Source: Roseibium sediminicola
GTDB taxonomy: Bacteria > Pseudomonadota > Alphaproteobacteria > Rhizobiales > Stappiaceae
Direction of reading: 5' to 3'
Assembly: GCF_023156505.1 (NCBI RefSeq)
Contig: NZ_JALNMJ010000006.1
Span: forward strand, 206,011-270,010
DNA length: 64,000 nucleotides
Of the stretch, positions 53,335-63,222 are shown piece after piece (positions within the stretch are counted from its first letter, which is position 1; the number at the start of each line of letters is the position of its first letter). The position numbers were made by a program, and so were the translations under genes. A model generated the notes under the pieces. That model ran no database searches and was not told the DNA's origin. It saw only the letters and a list, made by a program, of their open reading frames with translations.

Positions 53335-54894
53335 GTGACGGCGACAGACAGTATCTTCATCGGTGCCAGCACCAGGGACGAAACCCTGGCCCTCAAGCTT
53401 GCCAACCGCCACGGGCTGATCGCCGGCGCGACCGGCACCGGCAAGACCGTATCGCTGCAAATCCTGGCGGAAGGGTTCTCAAAAGCCGGCGTGCCGGTCT
53501 TCTGCGCCGATGTCAAAGGCGATTTGTCCGGGCTTGCCGCCGAGGGTGTCTCCAAGGATTTTCTGGAAAAGCGCGCCAGGGAAGTCGGCCTCGAAAAGAC
53601 CTATACCTACGAAGCCGTTCCGGCAGTGTTCTGGGATCTCCTGGGCGAACAGGGCCACCCGATCCGCACGACGGTGTCGGAAATTGGCCCGCTCCTGCTG
53701 GCGCGCCTTCTGGAACTGAACGATACCCAGGAAGGCGTTTTGAACGTGTTGTTCGAACTGGCCGACGACGAAGGCCTGCTGCTCTTGGATCTGAAAGATC
53801 TCAGAGCGATGCTTGCCCATGTCGCCGAGCGCGCCTCCGAGCTTTCGACCATCTACGGCAATGTCTCCAAGGCCTCTGTCGGTGCCATCCAGCGCCGTCT
53901 TCTGGTTCTGGAACGCCAGGGCGGCGAGAATTTCTTCGGCGAACCGGCTCTCGATATCCGCGACTTCATCCGCACCGCCCCGGACGGCCGCGGCGTCGTC
54001 AACATCCTGGCCGCCGACAAGCTGATGACCTCGCCGCGGCTTTACGGTGTGTTCCTGCTCTGGCTGCTGTCGGAACTCTTCGAGGAACTGCCTGAAGTCG
54101 GCGACCCGGACAAACCGCGCCTGGTGTTCTTCTTCGACGAGGCTCATCTGCTCTTTTCCGATGCTCCCAAGGCGTTGATCGAAAAGGTGGAACAGGTGGT
54201 GCGTCTGATCCGTTCAAAGGGTGTCGGCGTCTATTTCGTCACCCAGAACCCGCTCGACGTGCCCGAAACCGTGCTCGCCCAGCTCGGCAACCGCATCCAG
54301 CATGCCCTGAGGGCCTTCACCCCGCGCGACCAGAAAGCCGTCCGCGCCGCCGCCGAGACCTTCCGGCCCAATCCGGATCTCAACACCGAACGGATCATTA
54401 CCGAACTTGGCGTCGGCGAAGCACTTGTGTCTACCCTTGAAGGCAAAGGCATTCCCTCGATCGTCGAACGAACGCTGATCCGCCCGCCTTCTTCCCGTCT
54501 CGGACCGGTAACGCAGGCCGAGCGGAGGAGCATGATCCAGACCAGTCCCGTCTTCGGAATTTACGACCGCACCAAAGACCGCGTTTCCGCCTACGAAGTG
54601 CTTGCCGGCCGCGCGGAAGAAACACAGCGCCAGGAACAGAAACGGCGGGACAAGGAAGACAATTACGCCAAGAAACATGGCGAGCCACGCCGGTCCCGCT
54701 CCGGATTCCAGCTTCCCGACTTCGGCCGGGACGACCGGCCACGCCAGGACAGCCGAAAACGGCGCAGCAACCGGCAGAGCCAGCGGGACACGGTGCTGGA
54801 AGCCGGTCTCAAATCGGCTGCCAGAAGCCTTGGCAGCTCGCTTGGACGGGCGCTGGTCCGGGGCCTGCTCGGATCGCTGAAACGCGGCAATTGA
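53335..54894 (+). CDS. HerA-like ATPase, DUF853 (YjgR) family
   Basis: 519 residues. Walker A is [13 protein letters not shown], and Walker B is [14 protein letters not shown]. The family features [40 protein letters not shown] and [20 protein letters not shown] are plain. The C-terminus is basic and low in complexity. DUF853 proteins are hexameric ATPases of unknown role. I chose a GTG at 53335 after GGGGGA; a TTG at 53317 would add six residues. It is coupled closely to the CDF gene. Confidence 0.92.
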   Translation: MTATDSIFIGASTRDETLALKLANRHGLIAGATGTGKTVSLQILAEGFSKAGVPVFCADVKGDLSGLAAEGVSKDFLEKRAREVGLEKTYTYEAVPAVFWDLLGEQGHPIRTTVSEIGPLLLARLLELNDTQEGVLNVLFELADDEGLLLLDLKDLRAMLAHVAERASELSTIYGNVSKASVGAIQRRLLVLERQGGENFFGEPALDIRDFIRTAPDGRGVVNILAADKLMTSPRLYGVFLLWLLSELFEELPEVGDPDKPRLVFFFDEAHLLFSDAPKALIEKVEQVVRLIRSKGVGVYFVTQNPLDVPETVLAQLGNRIQHALRAFTPRDQKAVRAAAETFRPNPDLNTERIITELGVGEALVSTLEGKGIPSIVERTLIRPPSSRLGPVTQAERRSMIQTSPVFGIYDRTKDRVSAYEVLAGRAEETQRQEQKRRDKEDNYAKKHGEPRRSRSGFQLPDFGRDDRPRQDSRKRRSNRQSQRDTVLEAGLKSAARSLGSSLGRALVRGLLGSLKRGN

Positions 54895-54902
54895 GCCTGA
54901 CC

Positions 54903-55856
54903 ATGAGCGGAGACAAGGCACAGCACCTGACCGTTGAACGCAGAGCGCTCACGGTCGGGAAATGGGCAAATCTGTTCATGGCCTTTGCCGGCCTGCTGAC
55001 CGCTTGGCTTTCCCGCTCCGACGCCATGCTTGTCGACGGGCTCTATTCGGCCGTCAATTTCGTGTCCGCCATCGCCGCCGCGAAAATCGGAGCCAGGGTC
55101 GGCCTGCCGCCAACGCGCGCGCGTCCCTGGGGGCATGATTTCGACGAGGTGCTCTACGTCACCTTCCGCAGCCTTATCCTGATCGGGGTGCTGGTGTTTG
55201 CGGCCGTCGTTTCCGGAATGAAGATCTGGACGTTTTTCTCCGGCGGCAGCGTGCCGGAACTGGTGTTCGGACCGATTGCTGTCTATGCGGTGGTGATCGT
55301 CTCCATCTGCCTCGCGCTCGCCTTCAATTTTCACCGGGCCTATCGCAAGACCGGCAAGCGCAGCGCGATCCTCAAGACGGAAGCCCGCGCAGCACTGATT
55401 GACGGTGCGCTCAGCGTCGGCTCCGGTGCGGCCCTCCTGTCCCTGCCCTTTCTGGAAGGAACGGTTCTCGGCCCCTATGTGCCGATCGGCGACGCGGTGA
55501 TCGTACTGGTCCTGATCCTGGCCATCATCTGGCAGCCTCTCGCCACCTTCCGCACCACGCTTGCCGATCTTGCCGGCGTCAGTGCCCCGAGCGGCACCCA
55601 TGCCAAGGTCGCCCGTGCCACCCGGGATCTCGCCAGGGACAAGGGCTACAGATTTCATCGCGCCGCCGTTCTCCAGGCCGGGCGCATGCACTGGGTTGTT
55701 GTGTATCTGGATCCGGACCGGCCGATCGCGGCCGCCGACGTGGACGCATTTCGCGATCTCCTGGCCGCGCGGCTGGAAGATCTGATCGGCGCGACCCGCG
55801 CGGAAATCGTCGTGACGGCGAGTGACGGCCTCAAACCCGCGGGCAGGACAGGCTGA
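54903..55856 (+). CDS. Cation diffusion facilitator family transporter
   Basis: 317 residues with six helices. CDF marks: LLTAWLSRSDAMLVDGLYSA (metal-site Asp in helix two), RPWGHDFDEVLYVTFRSLI, and ALIDGALSVGSGAALL in helix five. A C-terminal cytosolic domain follows (about 230-310). It would export Zn2+, Fe2+, Mn2+ or another divalent ion. Nine bases downstream of the DUF853 gene, so co-transcribed. Confidence 0.88.
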   Translation: MSGDKAQHLTVERRALTVGKWANLFMAFAGLLTAWLSRSDAMLVDGLYSAVNFVSAIAAAKIGARVGLPPTRARPWGHDFDEVLYVTFRSLILIGVLVFAAVVSGMKIWTFFSGGSVPELVFGPIAVYAVVIVSICLALAFNFHRAYRKTGKRSAILKTEARAALIDGALSVGSGAALLSLPFLEGTVLGPYVPIGDAVIVLVLILAIIWQPLATFRTTLADLAGVSAPSGTHAKVARATRDLARDKGYRFHRAAVLQAGRMHWVVVYLDPDRPIAAADVDAFRDLLAARLEDLIGATRAEIVVTASDGLKPAGRTG

Positions 55857-55938
55857 CCAGTTCGATTTTCCCTTGGGTAACAAGATAGTTACCCATGAGC
55901 GTTAAACCTGCAGAAAGATCAACCGCAGGTGGACTGAA

Positions 55939-57870
55939 ATGCGCATTCGGGACGATTGGCGAGGTTTTTCATTCAACCAGGGCCATGTGAACAAGCGGCT
56001 TTCCGCTACCGGTGCAACATTGCTTTGCTGCCTGGTTCTGGCTCTGACGGTTCTGGGGCTGCAACAACGATCCTACGCCCAGGACGCGGCTCTTCCGCAA
56101 GCCGAAGAAGGCCCCGGAGCGCTCGATCCGGACCGGGTCAGCCGCGCCCGTGCCTACCTGCGCGACAATCCCATTTCGCCACCCGACACGACTAGCCCAC
56201 GCGCAACCCTGGAAAGCTTCGTATTCGTCATGAACGAAGTCAACGCGCTTTGGCTCGCCGTGCGCCAGTCCTATGATGACAGCAATCGCTTGTTCCTGAC
56301 CCCCGAAGAGCGCGAAAAGCTTTTTCTCGTCAGGGCTTTGCTGGAGAAGGCCGCGCAAACCTTCGACCTCAGCGACATCCCGGTCACCTCGCGCGAAAAC
56401 GCCAGCATCGAAATTGCGCTGCAGCTGCAGGAAATTCTCGACCGGATCCCCCCACTCGTCTTCTCGGATATCCCGGGAGCGTCCGCTGGTGGCTTCCACC
56501 ACACCGGGAGTGAAACCGGCCTTCCCGGACACTGGACGATACCTGGCACCAGCATACGCATCCTGCGCCAGGAGACGGGCGAAACCCGCGGGCATTATTT
56601 GTTTTCGAAAGACTCCGTTGCCCGCATACCGGACGACTATGCCGTCGTGCGTGTCTTGCCGCTTCGGGCCGACCGCGGGGAAGACCTGTTCGAATACTAT
56701 ATCTACACGCCGGGCAACCTGATCGCGCCGCTCTGGTATGACGTGATCGAGGCTGGGCCGTCCTGGCTTCACTATCACCTGTCCGACCAGGCATATTGGC
56801 AGTGGCTGGCGCTGCTCCTGCTGCTGACCTGTTACATACTGGTGCTGGGCGCTTACGTGCGCTGGCGAAGGTGGCGTGCAGTCTCCGTCAACGAGGGCAA
56901 AAGGATTGTCCAGGCCCTGCTCAATCCGGTTCTCGTGATCCTGGCAGCGAACCTGTTCCGGTATCTGTGTGAAGACCAGATCAACATCACCGGCACCGCG
57001 CTCCTAATCATCGGCACGACCACGACCGCAATCGTCTGGTCGGCAACCGCCTGGCTGGTCTATCAGATCCTGCAACTGCTCTATGTCTGGTTCGCAAGCA
57101 CCACCGGTCCGGCCCGTCAGGGGCTCGACGCCAGTCTGCTGCGCACGGGTTTCCGGGTGTTTTCCCTGGCCATTGCCCTGATCGTTCTGGGATATGGCGC
57201 GACCCGCATCGGCATCCCGATCTACGGCGTCATTGCCGGCCTCGGTGTCGGCGGCCTCGCCATTGCCCTCGCCGCGCAGCCGACGATCGAGAACCTGATC
57301 GGCGGCATCATCCTCTATGCCGACCGTATGGTCCGGGTCGGGGAATTCTGCCAGTTTGACGACCTCGCTGGCACGGTGGAATCCATCGGCATTCGCTCGA
57401 CACGCATCCGCGCCCTTGACCGGACGCTGATCACCGTGGCCAACGCAGACCTCGCCAAGCGCAAAATCATCAACTACAGCCAGCGGGACCAATTCCATTT
57501 CCGGCACCGGTTTGGTCTTCGATATGAAACCGGCGCTTCGGAACTGAAAAACATACTGGCTGCCCTTCGCGCCTATCTGGAAGACCACGAAAAGGTGCTT
57601 GCCGAAACCTCGCGGGTCCGCCTGATCAGCTATGCCGACTATGCCGTCACCCTTGAGGCTTATGCCTATGTCCTGGCCTCGTCCAACGCAGACTTCCTGG
57701 GCATACAGGAAGAGATGCTGTTCGACATGCGCGCCATCATCGAAGCCAACGGCTCTGAATTCGCTTTTCCCTCGTCCACAGTCTATCTCGCCCGAGACAA
57801 GGGGCTGGCAGCGGAGAATGCCCGGGACGGAGAAGCCAATTCGGAAGAGGAAGGCACCCAGGCCGCTTGA
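55939..57870 (+). CDS. MscS family mechanosensitive channel
   Basis: 643 residues. A signal-like helix (LLCCLVLALTVLGLQQ) and a large periplasmic domain (about 45-275) precede membrane helices from about 280. The MscS core is at about 400-520: VIAGLGVGGLAIALAAQPTI (pore helix), ENLIGGIILYADRMVRVGEF, and RSTRIRALDRTLITVANADL. It opens under hypo-osmotic stress to release solutes. The C-terminus is acidic and low in complexity. A shorter start exists at 55978. The gene is single. Confidence 0.9.
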   Translation: MRIRDDWRGFSFNQGHVNKRLSATGATLLCCLVLALTVLGLQQRSYAQDAALPQAEEGPGALDPDRVSRARAYLRDNPISPPDTTSPRATLESFVFVMNEVNALWLAVRQSYDDSNRLFLTPEEREKLFLVRALLEKAAQTFDLSDIPVTSRENASIEIALQLQEILDRIPPLVFSDIPGASAGGFHHTGSETGLPGHWTIPGTSIRILRQETGETRGHYLFSKDSVARIPDDYAVVRVLPLRADRGEDLFEYYIYTPGNLIAPLWYDVIEAGPSWLHYHLSDQAYWQWLALLLLLTCYILVLGAYVRWRRWRAVSVNEGKRIVQALLNPVLVILAANLFRYLCEDQINITGTALLIIGTTTTAIVWSATAWLVYQILQLLYVWFASTTGPARQGLDASLLRTGFRVFSLAIALIVLGYGATRIGIPIYGVIAGLGVGGLAIALAAQPTIENLIGGIILYADRMVRVGEFCQFDDLAGTVESIGIRSTRIRALDRTLITVANADLAKRKIINYSQRDQFHFRHRFGLRYETGASELKNILAALRAYLEDHEKVLAETSRVRLISYADYAVTLEAYAYVLASSNADFLGIQEEMLFDMRAIIEANGSEFAFPSSTVYLARDKGLAAENARDGEANSEEEGTQAA

Positions 57871-58014
57871 CCGGCAACGGCCAGGCCGAAGCGGACGGGA
57901 ACCAGTCGCCAATATCCATTTGCGCTGCCCGCCGCGTTGTGGCCTGTTAGGGCCTTCTCAACGGGCCTGAGTCTTCCGGCCCCATCATTCAGTTCCAATT
58001 CTCAAGGATCCGTC

Positions 58015-59403
58015 ATGAGTTCCATCGACAAGGTCCTGGCACGCATCGATGCCAATCTCGACCAGAGCCTTCAGCGCCTGTTCGACCTTCTCAAGATCAA
58101 GAGCATTTCCACCGACCCGGCCTTCAAGGCGCCCTGCCGCGAAGCCGCGGACTGGCTCGCCAAAGAGCTGACCGGCATCGGCATCGAGGCTTCCGTGCGC
58201 GACACGGCCGGTCATCCGATGGTCGTCGGCCACCGCAAGTCGGGAAAACCCGGCCCACACGTGCTGTTCTACGGCCATTACGACGTCCAGCCGGTCGACC
58301 CGCTCGAGCTCTGGAACCGCGACCCCTTCGATCCGGTCATCGAGACCCGGGAAGACGGCAGCAAGATCATCATCGCGCGCGGGTCTGCGGACGACAAGGG
58401 CCAGCTGATGACCTTTGTCGAGGCCGCCCGCGCCTATATCGAGGAAACCGGCGACCTGCCGGTCGACGTCACGATCCTGTTCGAGGGCGAGGAAGAATCG
58501 GGTTCGCCGTCCCTGCATCCGTTCCTGGAAGCCAACAAGGACGAGCTCTCCTGCGACCTGGCCCTGGTCTGCGACACCGGCATGTGGGACGCCAAGACGC
58601 CTGCGATCTCGGTGATGCTGCGCGGCATGGTCGGCGACGAGATCATCGTCAAGGCGGCCAGCCGCGATCTGCACTCCGGCATGTATGGCGGCTCGGCGCA
58701 GAACCCGAACCACATCGTCGCCAGCATCATTGCCGGCCTGCATGACGAAAACGGCAAGATCACCCTGCCGGGCTTTTATGACGGCGTCATCGAGATGCCG
58801 GACGACGTCAAGGCCATGTGGGACACGCTCGGCTTTTCCGTCGAGGACTTCCTCGGCGATGTCGGCCTGAAATATCCGCGCGGAGAAAACGACCGCACGC
58901 CGCTGGAGCATATCTGGACCCGCCCGACCGTCGAGGTCAACGGCATGTGGGGCGGCTACCAGGGCGCGGGCTCCAAGACGGTGATCCCGGCAGAGGCCCA
59001 CGCCAAATTCACCTTCCGCCTGGTCGGTGACCAGGATCCGGACAAGATCCAGGACGCCTTCCGCGCCTATGTGCGCTCGAAAATCCCGGCCGACTGCAGC
59101 GTTGAGTTCATCGCCAAGGAAGGCAGCCCGGCACTGCGGCTCGACTTCGCCATGCCGGTACTGGAAAAAGGCAAGAAGGCGCTCCAGGACGAATGGGAAA
59201 CGGAAGCGGCCCTGATCGGCATGGGCGGCTCCATTCCGATCGTCGGCGACTTCAAGCGCATGCTGGGCATGGATTCGCTGCTGATCGGCTTCGGCCTGGA
59301 AGACGACCAGATCCATTCGCCGAACGAGAAATACAACCTGACCAGCTACCACAAGGGCATCCGCTCCTGGGCGCGGGTCCTGAAGGAACTGGCCGAGGAT
59401 TGA
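58015..59403 (+). CDS. M20 family dipeptidase
   Basis: 462 residues. The di-zinc site is visible: HVLFYGHYDVQPVDP (His, then Asp), RGSADDKGQLMTFVEA (bridging Asp), ILFEGEEESGSP (catalytic Glu pair), and ALVCDTGMWD. The lid domain sits in the middle. The enzyme hydrolyses dipeptides or acyl-amino acids in the cytosol. The start is the Met at 58015. No partner gene. Confidence 0.93.
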   Translation: MSSIDKVLARIDANLDQSLQRLFDLLKIKSISTDPAFKAPCREAADWLAKELTGIGIEASVRDTAGHPMVVGHRKSGKPGPHVLFYGHYDVQPVDPLELWNRDPFDPVIETREDGSKIIIARGSADDKGQLMTFVEAARAYIEETGDLPVDVTILFEGEEESGSPSLHPFLEANKDELSCDLALVCDTGMWDAKTPAISVMLRGMVGDEIIVKAASRDLHSGMYGGSAQNPNHIVASIIAGLHDENGKITLPGFYDGVIEMPDDVKAMWDTLGFSVEDFLGDVGLKYPRGENDRTPLEHIWTRPTVEVNGMWGGYQGAGSKTVIPAEAHAKFTFRLVGDQDPDKIQDAFRAYVRSKIPADCSVEFIAKEGSPALRLDFAMPVLEKGKKALQDEWETEAALIGMGGSIPIVGDFKRMLGMDSLLIGFGLEDDQIHSPNEKYNLTSYHKGIRSWARVLKELAED

Positions 59404-59411
59404 TCGGTCAG

Positions 59412-59433
59412 GCGCGCGGCTCCGGCCGCGCGC
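59412..59433 (+). terminator. GC-rich hairpin between M20 and LOG genes
   Basis: GCGCGCGGC, loop TCCG, GCCGCGCGC, then GCTCTTT. A 9-bp stem located 9 bases after the M20 stop and just before the LOG ribosome binding site. Probable terminator or attenuator. Confidence 0.6.
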
Positions 59434-59454
59434 GCTCTTTGCGAGGAGACACAC

Positions 59455-60036
59455 ATGAAAGCCATCTGCGTCTTTTGCGGTTCCAGCTATGGCACGCGTG
59501 AGACCTATGCCGACGCCGCCAGGGCCACCGGCCGGGTGATCGCCGAGCAGGGCTACACCCTGGTTTATGGCGGCGCCAAGGTCGGCTTGATGGGTACGGT
59601 TGCGGATGCGGCGCTAGAGGCAGGCGGCAAGGTCATCGGGGTACTGCCGCGCGCGCTGGAAGACAAAGAAATCGGCCACCAGGGCCTGACCGAACTGCAT
59701 CTGGTCGGCTCCATGCACGAACGCAAGGCCAAGATGGCGGACCTCTCCGATGCCTTCATCGCCCTGCCCGGCGGTGTCGGCACGCTGGAGGAAATCTTCG
59801 AGGTCTGGACCTGGGGCCAGCTCGGCTATCACCAGAAACCGTGCGGCTTTCTGAACATCGACGGCTATTACGACGACCTGATCCGGTTCCTCGACCATCA
59901 GACAGAGCAAGGCTTCACCAAGGACGTGATGCGCGCCATGGTCCAGATCGCCGGCACGCCCGAGGAGATGATCTCCCTGTTTGAGAATTACACGCCGCCC
60001 TCGGCTCCAAAATGGATCAAACGGGACGAGACCTGA
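59455..60036 (+). CDS. LOG family protein (TIGR00730)
   Basis: 193 residues. The nucleotide-binding marks are CVFCGSSYGTRETYADAARA, LVYGGAKVGLMGTVADAALE, GSMHERKAKMADLSDAF and the signature LPGGVGTLEEIFEVWTWGQL. These enzymes release cytokinin bases from nucleotide precursors, or act as AMP nucleosidases in bacteria. GAGGAGACACAC precedes the ATG. Role in this host is unknown. Confidence 0.93.
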   Translation: MKAICVFCGSSYGTRETYADAARATGRVIAEQGYTLVYGGAKVGLMGTVADAALEAGGKVIGVLPRALEDKEIGHQGLTELHLVGSMHERKAKMADLSDAFIALPGGVGTLEEIFEVWTWGQLGYHQKPCGFLNIDGYYDDLIRFLDHQTEQGFTKDVMRAMVQIAGTPEEMISLFENYTPPSAPKWIKRDET

Positions 60037-60184
60037 CCGCACTCGACAAGCCATGCAAACCCCTGCGGAACCTGTCAGGAACTTTCCACAGGGACACAAC
60101 ACCGCTTTGCAAACAGGACTCTAGTTGGTAAATCCCTCAGGGCGCCGGCTTACGAGGCGCTGATCTGTCAACCTGAGTATCATC

Positions 60185-60775
60185 ATGCGTTTGAGTGTCA
60201 TCGGCCTTGCGTTTGTCCTTGCAGCTGCGGCTGCCGCCTGTACGCCCACGGGCGAGCTGGACGGCACCTCCGGCCGGCTGGTGCGCACCTCGAACGAGAC
60301 GCTGGTGCAGATCACCGAGGATCATATCGGCGGTATCAACGGCGACACGGCCTATGGTCAGAAGGCGATCGAGGCCGCCCTGCCCGGCTTCACCACCGAA
60401 GGCATCCAGACAGCGGTCGAGAACAACACCGAATGGGCGTTGGCCGCTTTCAACAGCGACGGTTTCCAGGTGCTGCAGGTGTTCAAGGGCCAGAATGGCA
60501 AGGTCCGCAGCGTCCACGGCGTCACACACCACCTGCAGGGCCCGAATGGCGAGCGCATCGGGATGACCTTCTCCGAGATCGGCTCCTCGCGTGCCGATTG
60601 CCGGGTCGGCAAGAACCTGTGGCGCGGCATGGCCATCTGCCATTCCAATGGCCATCCGAATGTGGAACTGGTCTACGCCATTCCGGGCTACCAGGGCCCG
60701 TTCGACCGCCTCCCGGCGGAAAACGACCTTTTCGACGCCGAGCTGCAGCGGATTCTATGGACGCCGAAGAGCTGA
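60185..60775 (+). CDS. DUF1131 family lipoprotein
   Basis: 196 residues. A signal peptide and lipobox (FVLAAAAAACTPT) anchor it to a membrane. The DUF1131 pattern follows: LVQITEDHIGGINGDTAYGQ, KAIEAALPGFTTEGIQTAVE, GERIGMTFSEIGSSRADCRV, and GPFDRLPAENDLFDAELQRI. Function unknown. A pair of palindromic repeats follows, acting as a likely terminator. Confidence 0.85.
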   Translation: MRLSVIGLAFVLAAAAAACTPTGELDGTSGRLVRTSNETLVQITEDHIGGINGDTAYGQKAIEAALPGFTTEGIQTAVENNTEWALAAFNSDGFQVLQVFKGQNGKVRSVHGVTHHLQGPNGERIGMTFSEIGSSRADCRVGKNLWRGMAICHSNGHPNVELVYAIPGYQGPFDRLPAENDLFDAELQRILWTPKS

Positions 60776-60827
60776 GTTTCTCGGCAAAGCCAGTCTTAAT
60801 GGCACAGTCTTCACCACAAACTCTACC

Positions 60828-60866
60828 GTCATCCTGAGTAGGACCGTCAGGTCCGTCTCGAAGGAT
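60828..60866. repeat. Alphaproteobacterial palindromic repeat, copy A
   Basis: 39 bases: GTCATCCTGAG at one end, CTCGAAGGAT at the other, and an inner stem GGACC-GTCA-GGTCC. Copies B and C share the ends but carry GCCGC/GCGGC in the stem, so paired changes preserve the hairpin. Confidence 0.85.
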
Positions 60867-60894
60867 CGGCTACTTGTTCTGGAATGTGTCGCCC

Positions 60895-60933
60895 ATCCTT
60901 CGAGACGCCGCTTTCGCGGCTCCTCAGGATGAC
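60895..60933. repeat. Alphaproteobacterial palindromic repeat, copy B (inverted)
   Basis: The 39-base unit in reverse orientation, 28 bases from copy A. Its inner stem is GCCGC/GCGGC with loop GAAA (in the same reading as copy A). Together A and B can form one large hairpin between convergent genes. Confidence 0.85.
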
Positions 60934-61011
60934 GCTGTTGGGTATGACAACTCACAGGATGAGGTGGTTTGTGTCGGCAAGGCCGAGACCTCCGGCCCTC
61001 ACACGGTCGCC

Positions 61012-62049
61012 CTAAACATGCGGCTCCGAGCGTACCATCACCTCGCCGACCGGCCGCCAGACATTACGCATCTTGACCGTCTTTTCCGCGACATCGGCCA
61101 GATCCATCAGCAACGGCATGCCGCGGTCCTTCAGGAAGGGCAGGCTCATCACGTCGCCGCCGGTCCAGGGCAGGAAGGGGTTGCGGCGCATGTGCCAGTG
61201 GATCTCGGAGCGGATTGTCGGCTTGTCGGACGGCGTGCGACCGTGAAAGGCGAAGGTGTCGGCGACGATCAACGTGTTTTCAGGCACCGCCATCTTTTTG
61301 GGCTCCGGCAACCCGAGCGCGGCGAGTTCGTCGGCGCGGATCCGGAAGGAGCCGCTGGCATGATGCGAGCGCTTGTCCCTGGCTGCCGTCAGCGAGCATT
61401 CGTATTCCCACGCGAGCCGCTCCTTGGTGAGCTTGTGGGAGCCGGGCACAAAGAAGAACGGCCCATCCTCCTCGCCGACGTCCTGCAGGAACAGCCAGGC
61501 CTTGGACGTGGCGTGGAACGTGTCCGCATGGGCGTCCGACTGGGGATCCTTCTTTTTCACCTTCTTCGGTTCCACCAGAACAGTCTGGATGAAATTGAGC
61601 GGCTGGCCGCCTTGCGAGGCCGCGTAGCGGAGCATGTTGATCGCCCGCGGATCGCGCACGGCCTGACCGAGCGCCGCGTTCCTGGCCAGAACGTCCGGCG
61701 GCAGCAGCGTCATCCGGGTCACCGCCTGGCCCTGACGCATTTCCCGGGCCTCGAACGGCTGGTTGAACACTTCTTCCTTCAGCTGCCGGTAGGTCTCGTC
61801 CGGCAGAAAATTCTTCACCAGGAAATAGCCGTTCTCGTCAAAAAACGCCCGCTGATCCGGATCGACCAGGTCTGCCAACCGCGCGCGCCGGCTTGCGGCA
61901 AGGTCGGCCGCCAGTTTCACGCGCTTCTTGTGCAGGCCCCAGCTGTTGAGCGTTTCACTGCCGAGCAGCGGATTCTTGCGCGGCGACTTGTCGGTTCCGG
62001 CAAGACCAAGAACCCAGAACGGGGCTTTCAGATAAGATAGAGGCGACAT
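61012..62049 (-). CDS. Phytanoyl-CoA dioxygenase (PhyH) family protein
   Basis: 345 residues. The Fe(II) ligands are His174 and Asp176 in SDAHADTFHA and His269 in DTFAFHGRTP, with Arg280 able to bind 2-oxoglutarate. The family strand region is LFLQDVGEEDGPFFFVPGSH. It would hydroxylate a small lipid or other substrate. The start is the Met at 62049 (MSPLSYLKAPFWVLGLAGTD). The gene is single; the substrate is unknown. Confidence 0.85.
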   Translation of the reverse strand: MSPLSYLKAPFWVLGLAGTDKSPRKNPLLGSETLNSWGLHKKRVKLAADLAASRRARLADLVDPDQRAFFDENGYFLVKNFLPDETYRQLKEEVFNQPFEAREMRQGQAVTRMTLLPPDVLARNAALGQAVRDPRAINMLRYAASQGGQPLNFIQTVLVEPKKVKKKDPQSDAHADTFHATSKAWLFLQDVGEEDGPFFFVPGSHKLTKERLAWEYECSLTAARDKRSHHASGSFRIRADELAALGLPEPKKMAVPENTLIVADTFAFHGRTPSDKPTIRSEIHWHMRRNPFLPWTGGDVMSLPFLKDRGMPLLMDLADVAEKTVKMRNVWRPVGEVMVRSEPHV

Positions 62050-62223
62050 ACGGCACCGGAAATCAGTTGTTTCGAAGTCGCCGTATCTAACACGCTTTTC
62101 CCGGGTGCAATCAATCTTTTGGGCTGATACGGCGCGGATTTGTCCCACATCTCAATGAGGGTCCGGAAACTTCTCCCTTTGGCGACAGTGACCTTTGCCG
62201 TTTCCTGCGCTAAAGCCTTTGAT

Positions 62224-63222
62224 ATGACTGCAAAGGCTTCTTCTCCCGACCCGGCGCAACTTGCCGCGGATCTTTGCGCCGGCAAACGCGCGGCGCTGGC
62301 GCGCGCGATCACGCTGGTCGAATCGAAAAAGGCCGAGCATCGTCGCCTCGCCCGGGATCTGATCCAGGAGCTGCTGCCGCGCACCGGCAAGGCCTTGCGG
62401 GTCGGCATCACCGGCGTGCCCGGTGTCGGCAAGTCGACCACCATCGACACGCTCGGCTCGAACCTGACCGCGGCCGGGCATAAGGTCGCCGTTCTGGCCG
62501 TCGATCCCTCCTCCACGCGCACCGGCGGCTCGATCCTCGGCGACAAGACCCGCATGGCGCGGCTCGCCGTTGATCCCGACGCCTACATCCGTCCCTCGCC
62601 TTCGGCCGGAACCCTCGGCGGTGTCGCCGCCAAGACCCGGGAGACCATGCTCCTGTGCGAGGCTGCTGGATTCGACGTCATCCTGGTGGAAACCGTCGGC
62701 ATCGGTCAGTCCGAGACCACCGTCGCCGACATGGTCGATTTTTTCCTGGTGCTGATGCTGCCGGGCGCCGGCGATGAACTCCAGGGCATCAAGAAGGGCG
62801 TTCTGGAGATCGCCGACATGATCGCTGTAAACAAGGCGGAAGGCGACGGCGCCCTGCGCGCCCGTTCCGCCGCTTCCGACTACCGCGCCGCCCTGCATAT
62901 CCTGGCACCGAAGTCGCCCAACTGGACGCCCCCGGTAATCACCATCTCTGGCCTTGCCAATGAAGGGCTCGATCATCTCTGGGAGCAGATCGAGGTTTAC
63001 CGCGAACGCATGCAAAAGAGCGGCGAATGGGCGGACAAGCGCAGCCGGCAGCAGGTGGCCTGGATGTGGGACATGCTGCAGCAGCGCATGATGGAAGCGT
63101 TGAAGACCAACTCGAACACGGCCGATAGGCTGAAATCCCTGGAGGCGGACGTGCGCGACGGCAAGACCGCCGTCTCACTTGCCGTCGATGAACTGGCATC
63201 CTTGATGGGGCTGAACACATGA
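62224..63222 (+). CDS. meaB: Methylmalonyl-CoA mutase-associated GTPase MeaB
   Basis: 332 residues. The P-loop is GITGVPGVGKST (Gly61-Thr72), followed by AVDPSSTRTGGSILGDKTRM, VETVGIGQSE, and the guanine motif NKAEGD. MeaB guards methylmalonyl-CoA mutase: it gates adenosylcobalamin delivery and expels damaged cofactor. It overlaps the next gene by 4 bases and is about 11 kb from mutAB, not in their operon. Confidence 0.96.
   Translation: MTAKASSPDPAQLAADLCAGKRAALARAITLVESKKAEHRRLARDLIQELLPRTGKALRVGITGVPGVGKSTTIDTLGSNLTAAGHKVAVLAVDPSSTRTGGSILGDKTRMARLAVDPDAYIRPSPSAGTLGGVAAKTRETMLLCEAAGFDVILVETVGIGQSETTVADMVDFFLVLMLPGAGDELQGIKKGVLEIADMIAVNKAEGDGALRARSAASDYRAALHILAPKSPNWTPPVITISGLANEGLDHLWEQIEVYRERMQKSGEWADKRSRQQVAWMWDMLQQRMMEALKTNSNTADRLKSLEADVRDGKTAVSLAVDELASLMGLNT

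Noticed and set aside
57985..59454. A 489-codon minus-strand ORF over the M20 dipeptidase
   Set aside because: Antisense shadow; the M20 metal-binding motifs are clear on the plus strand.
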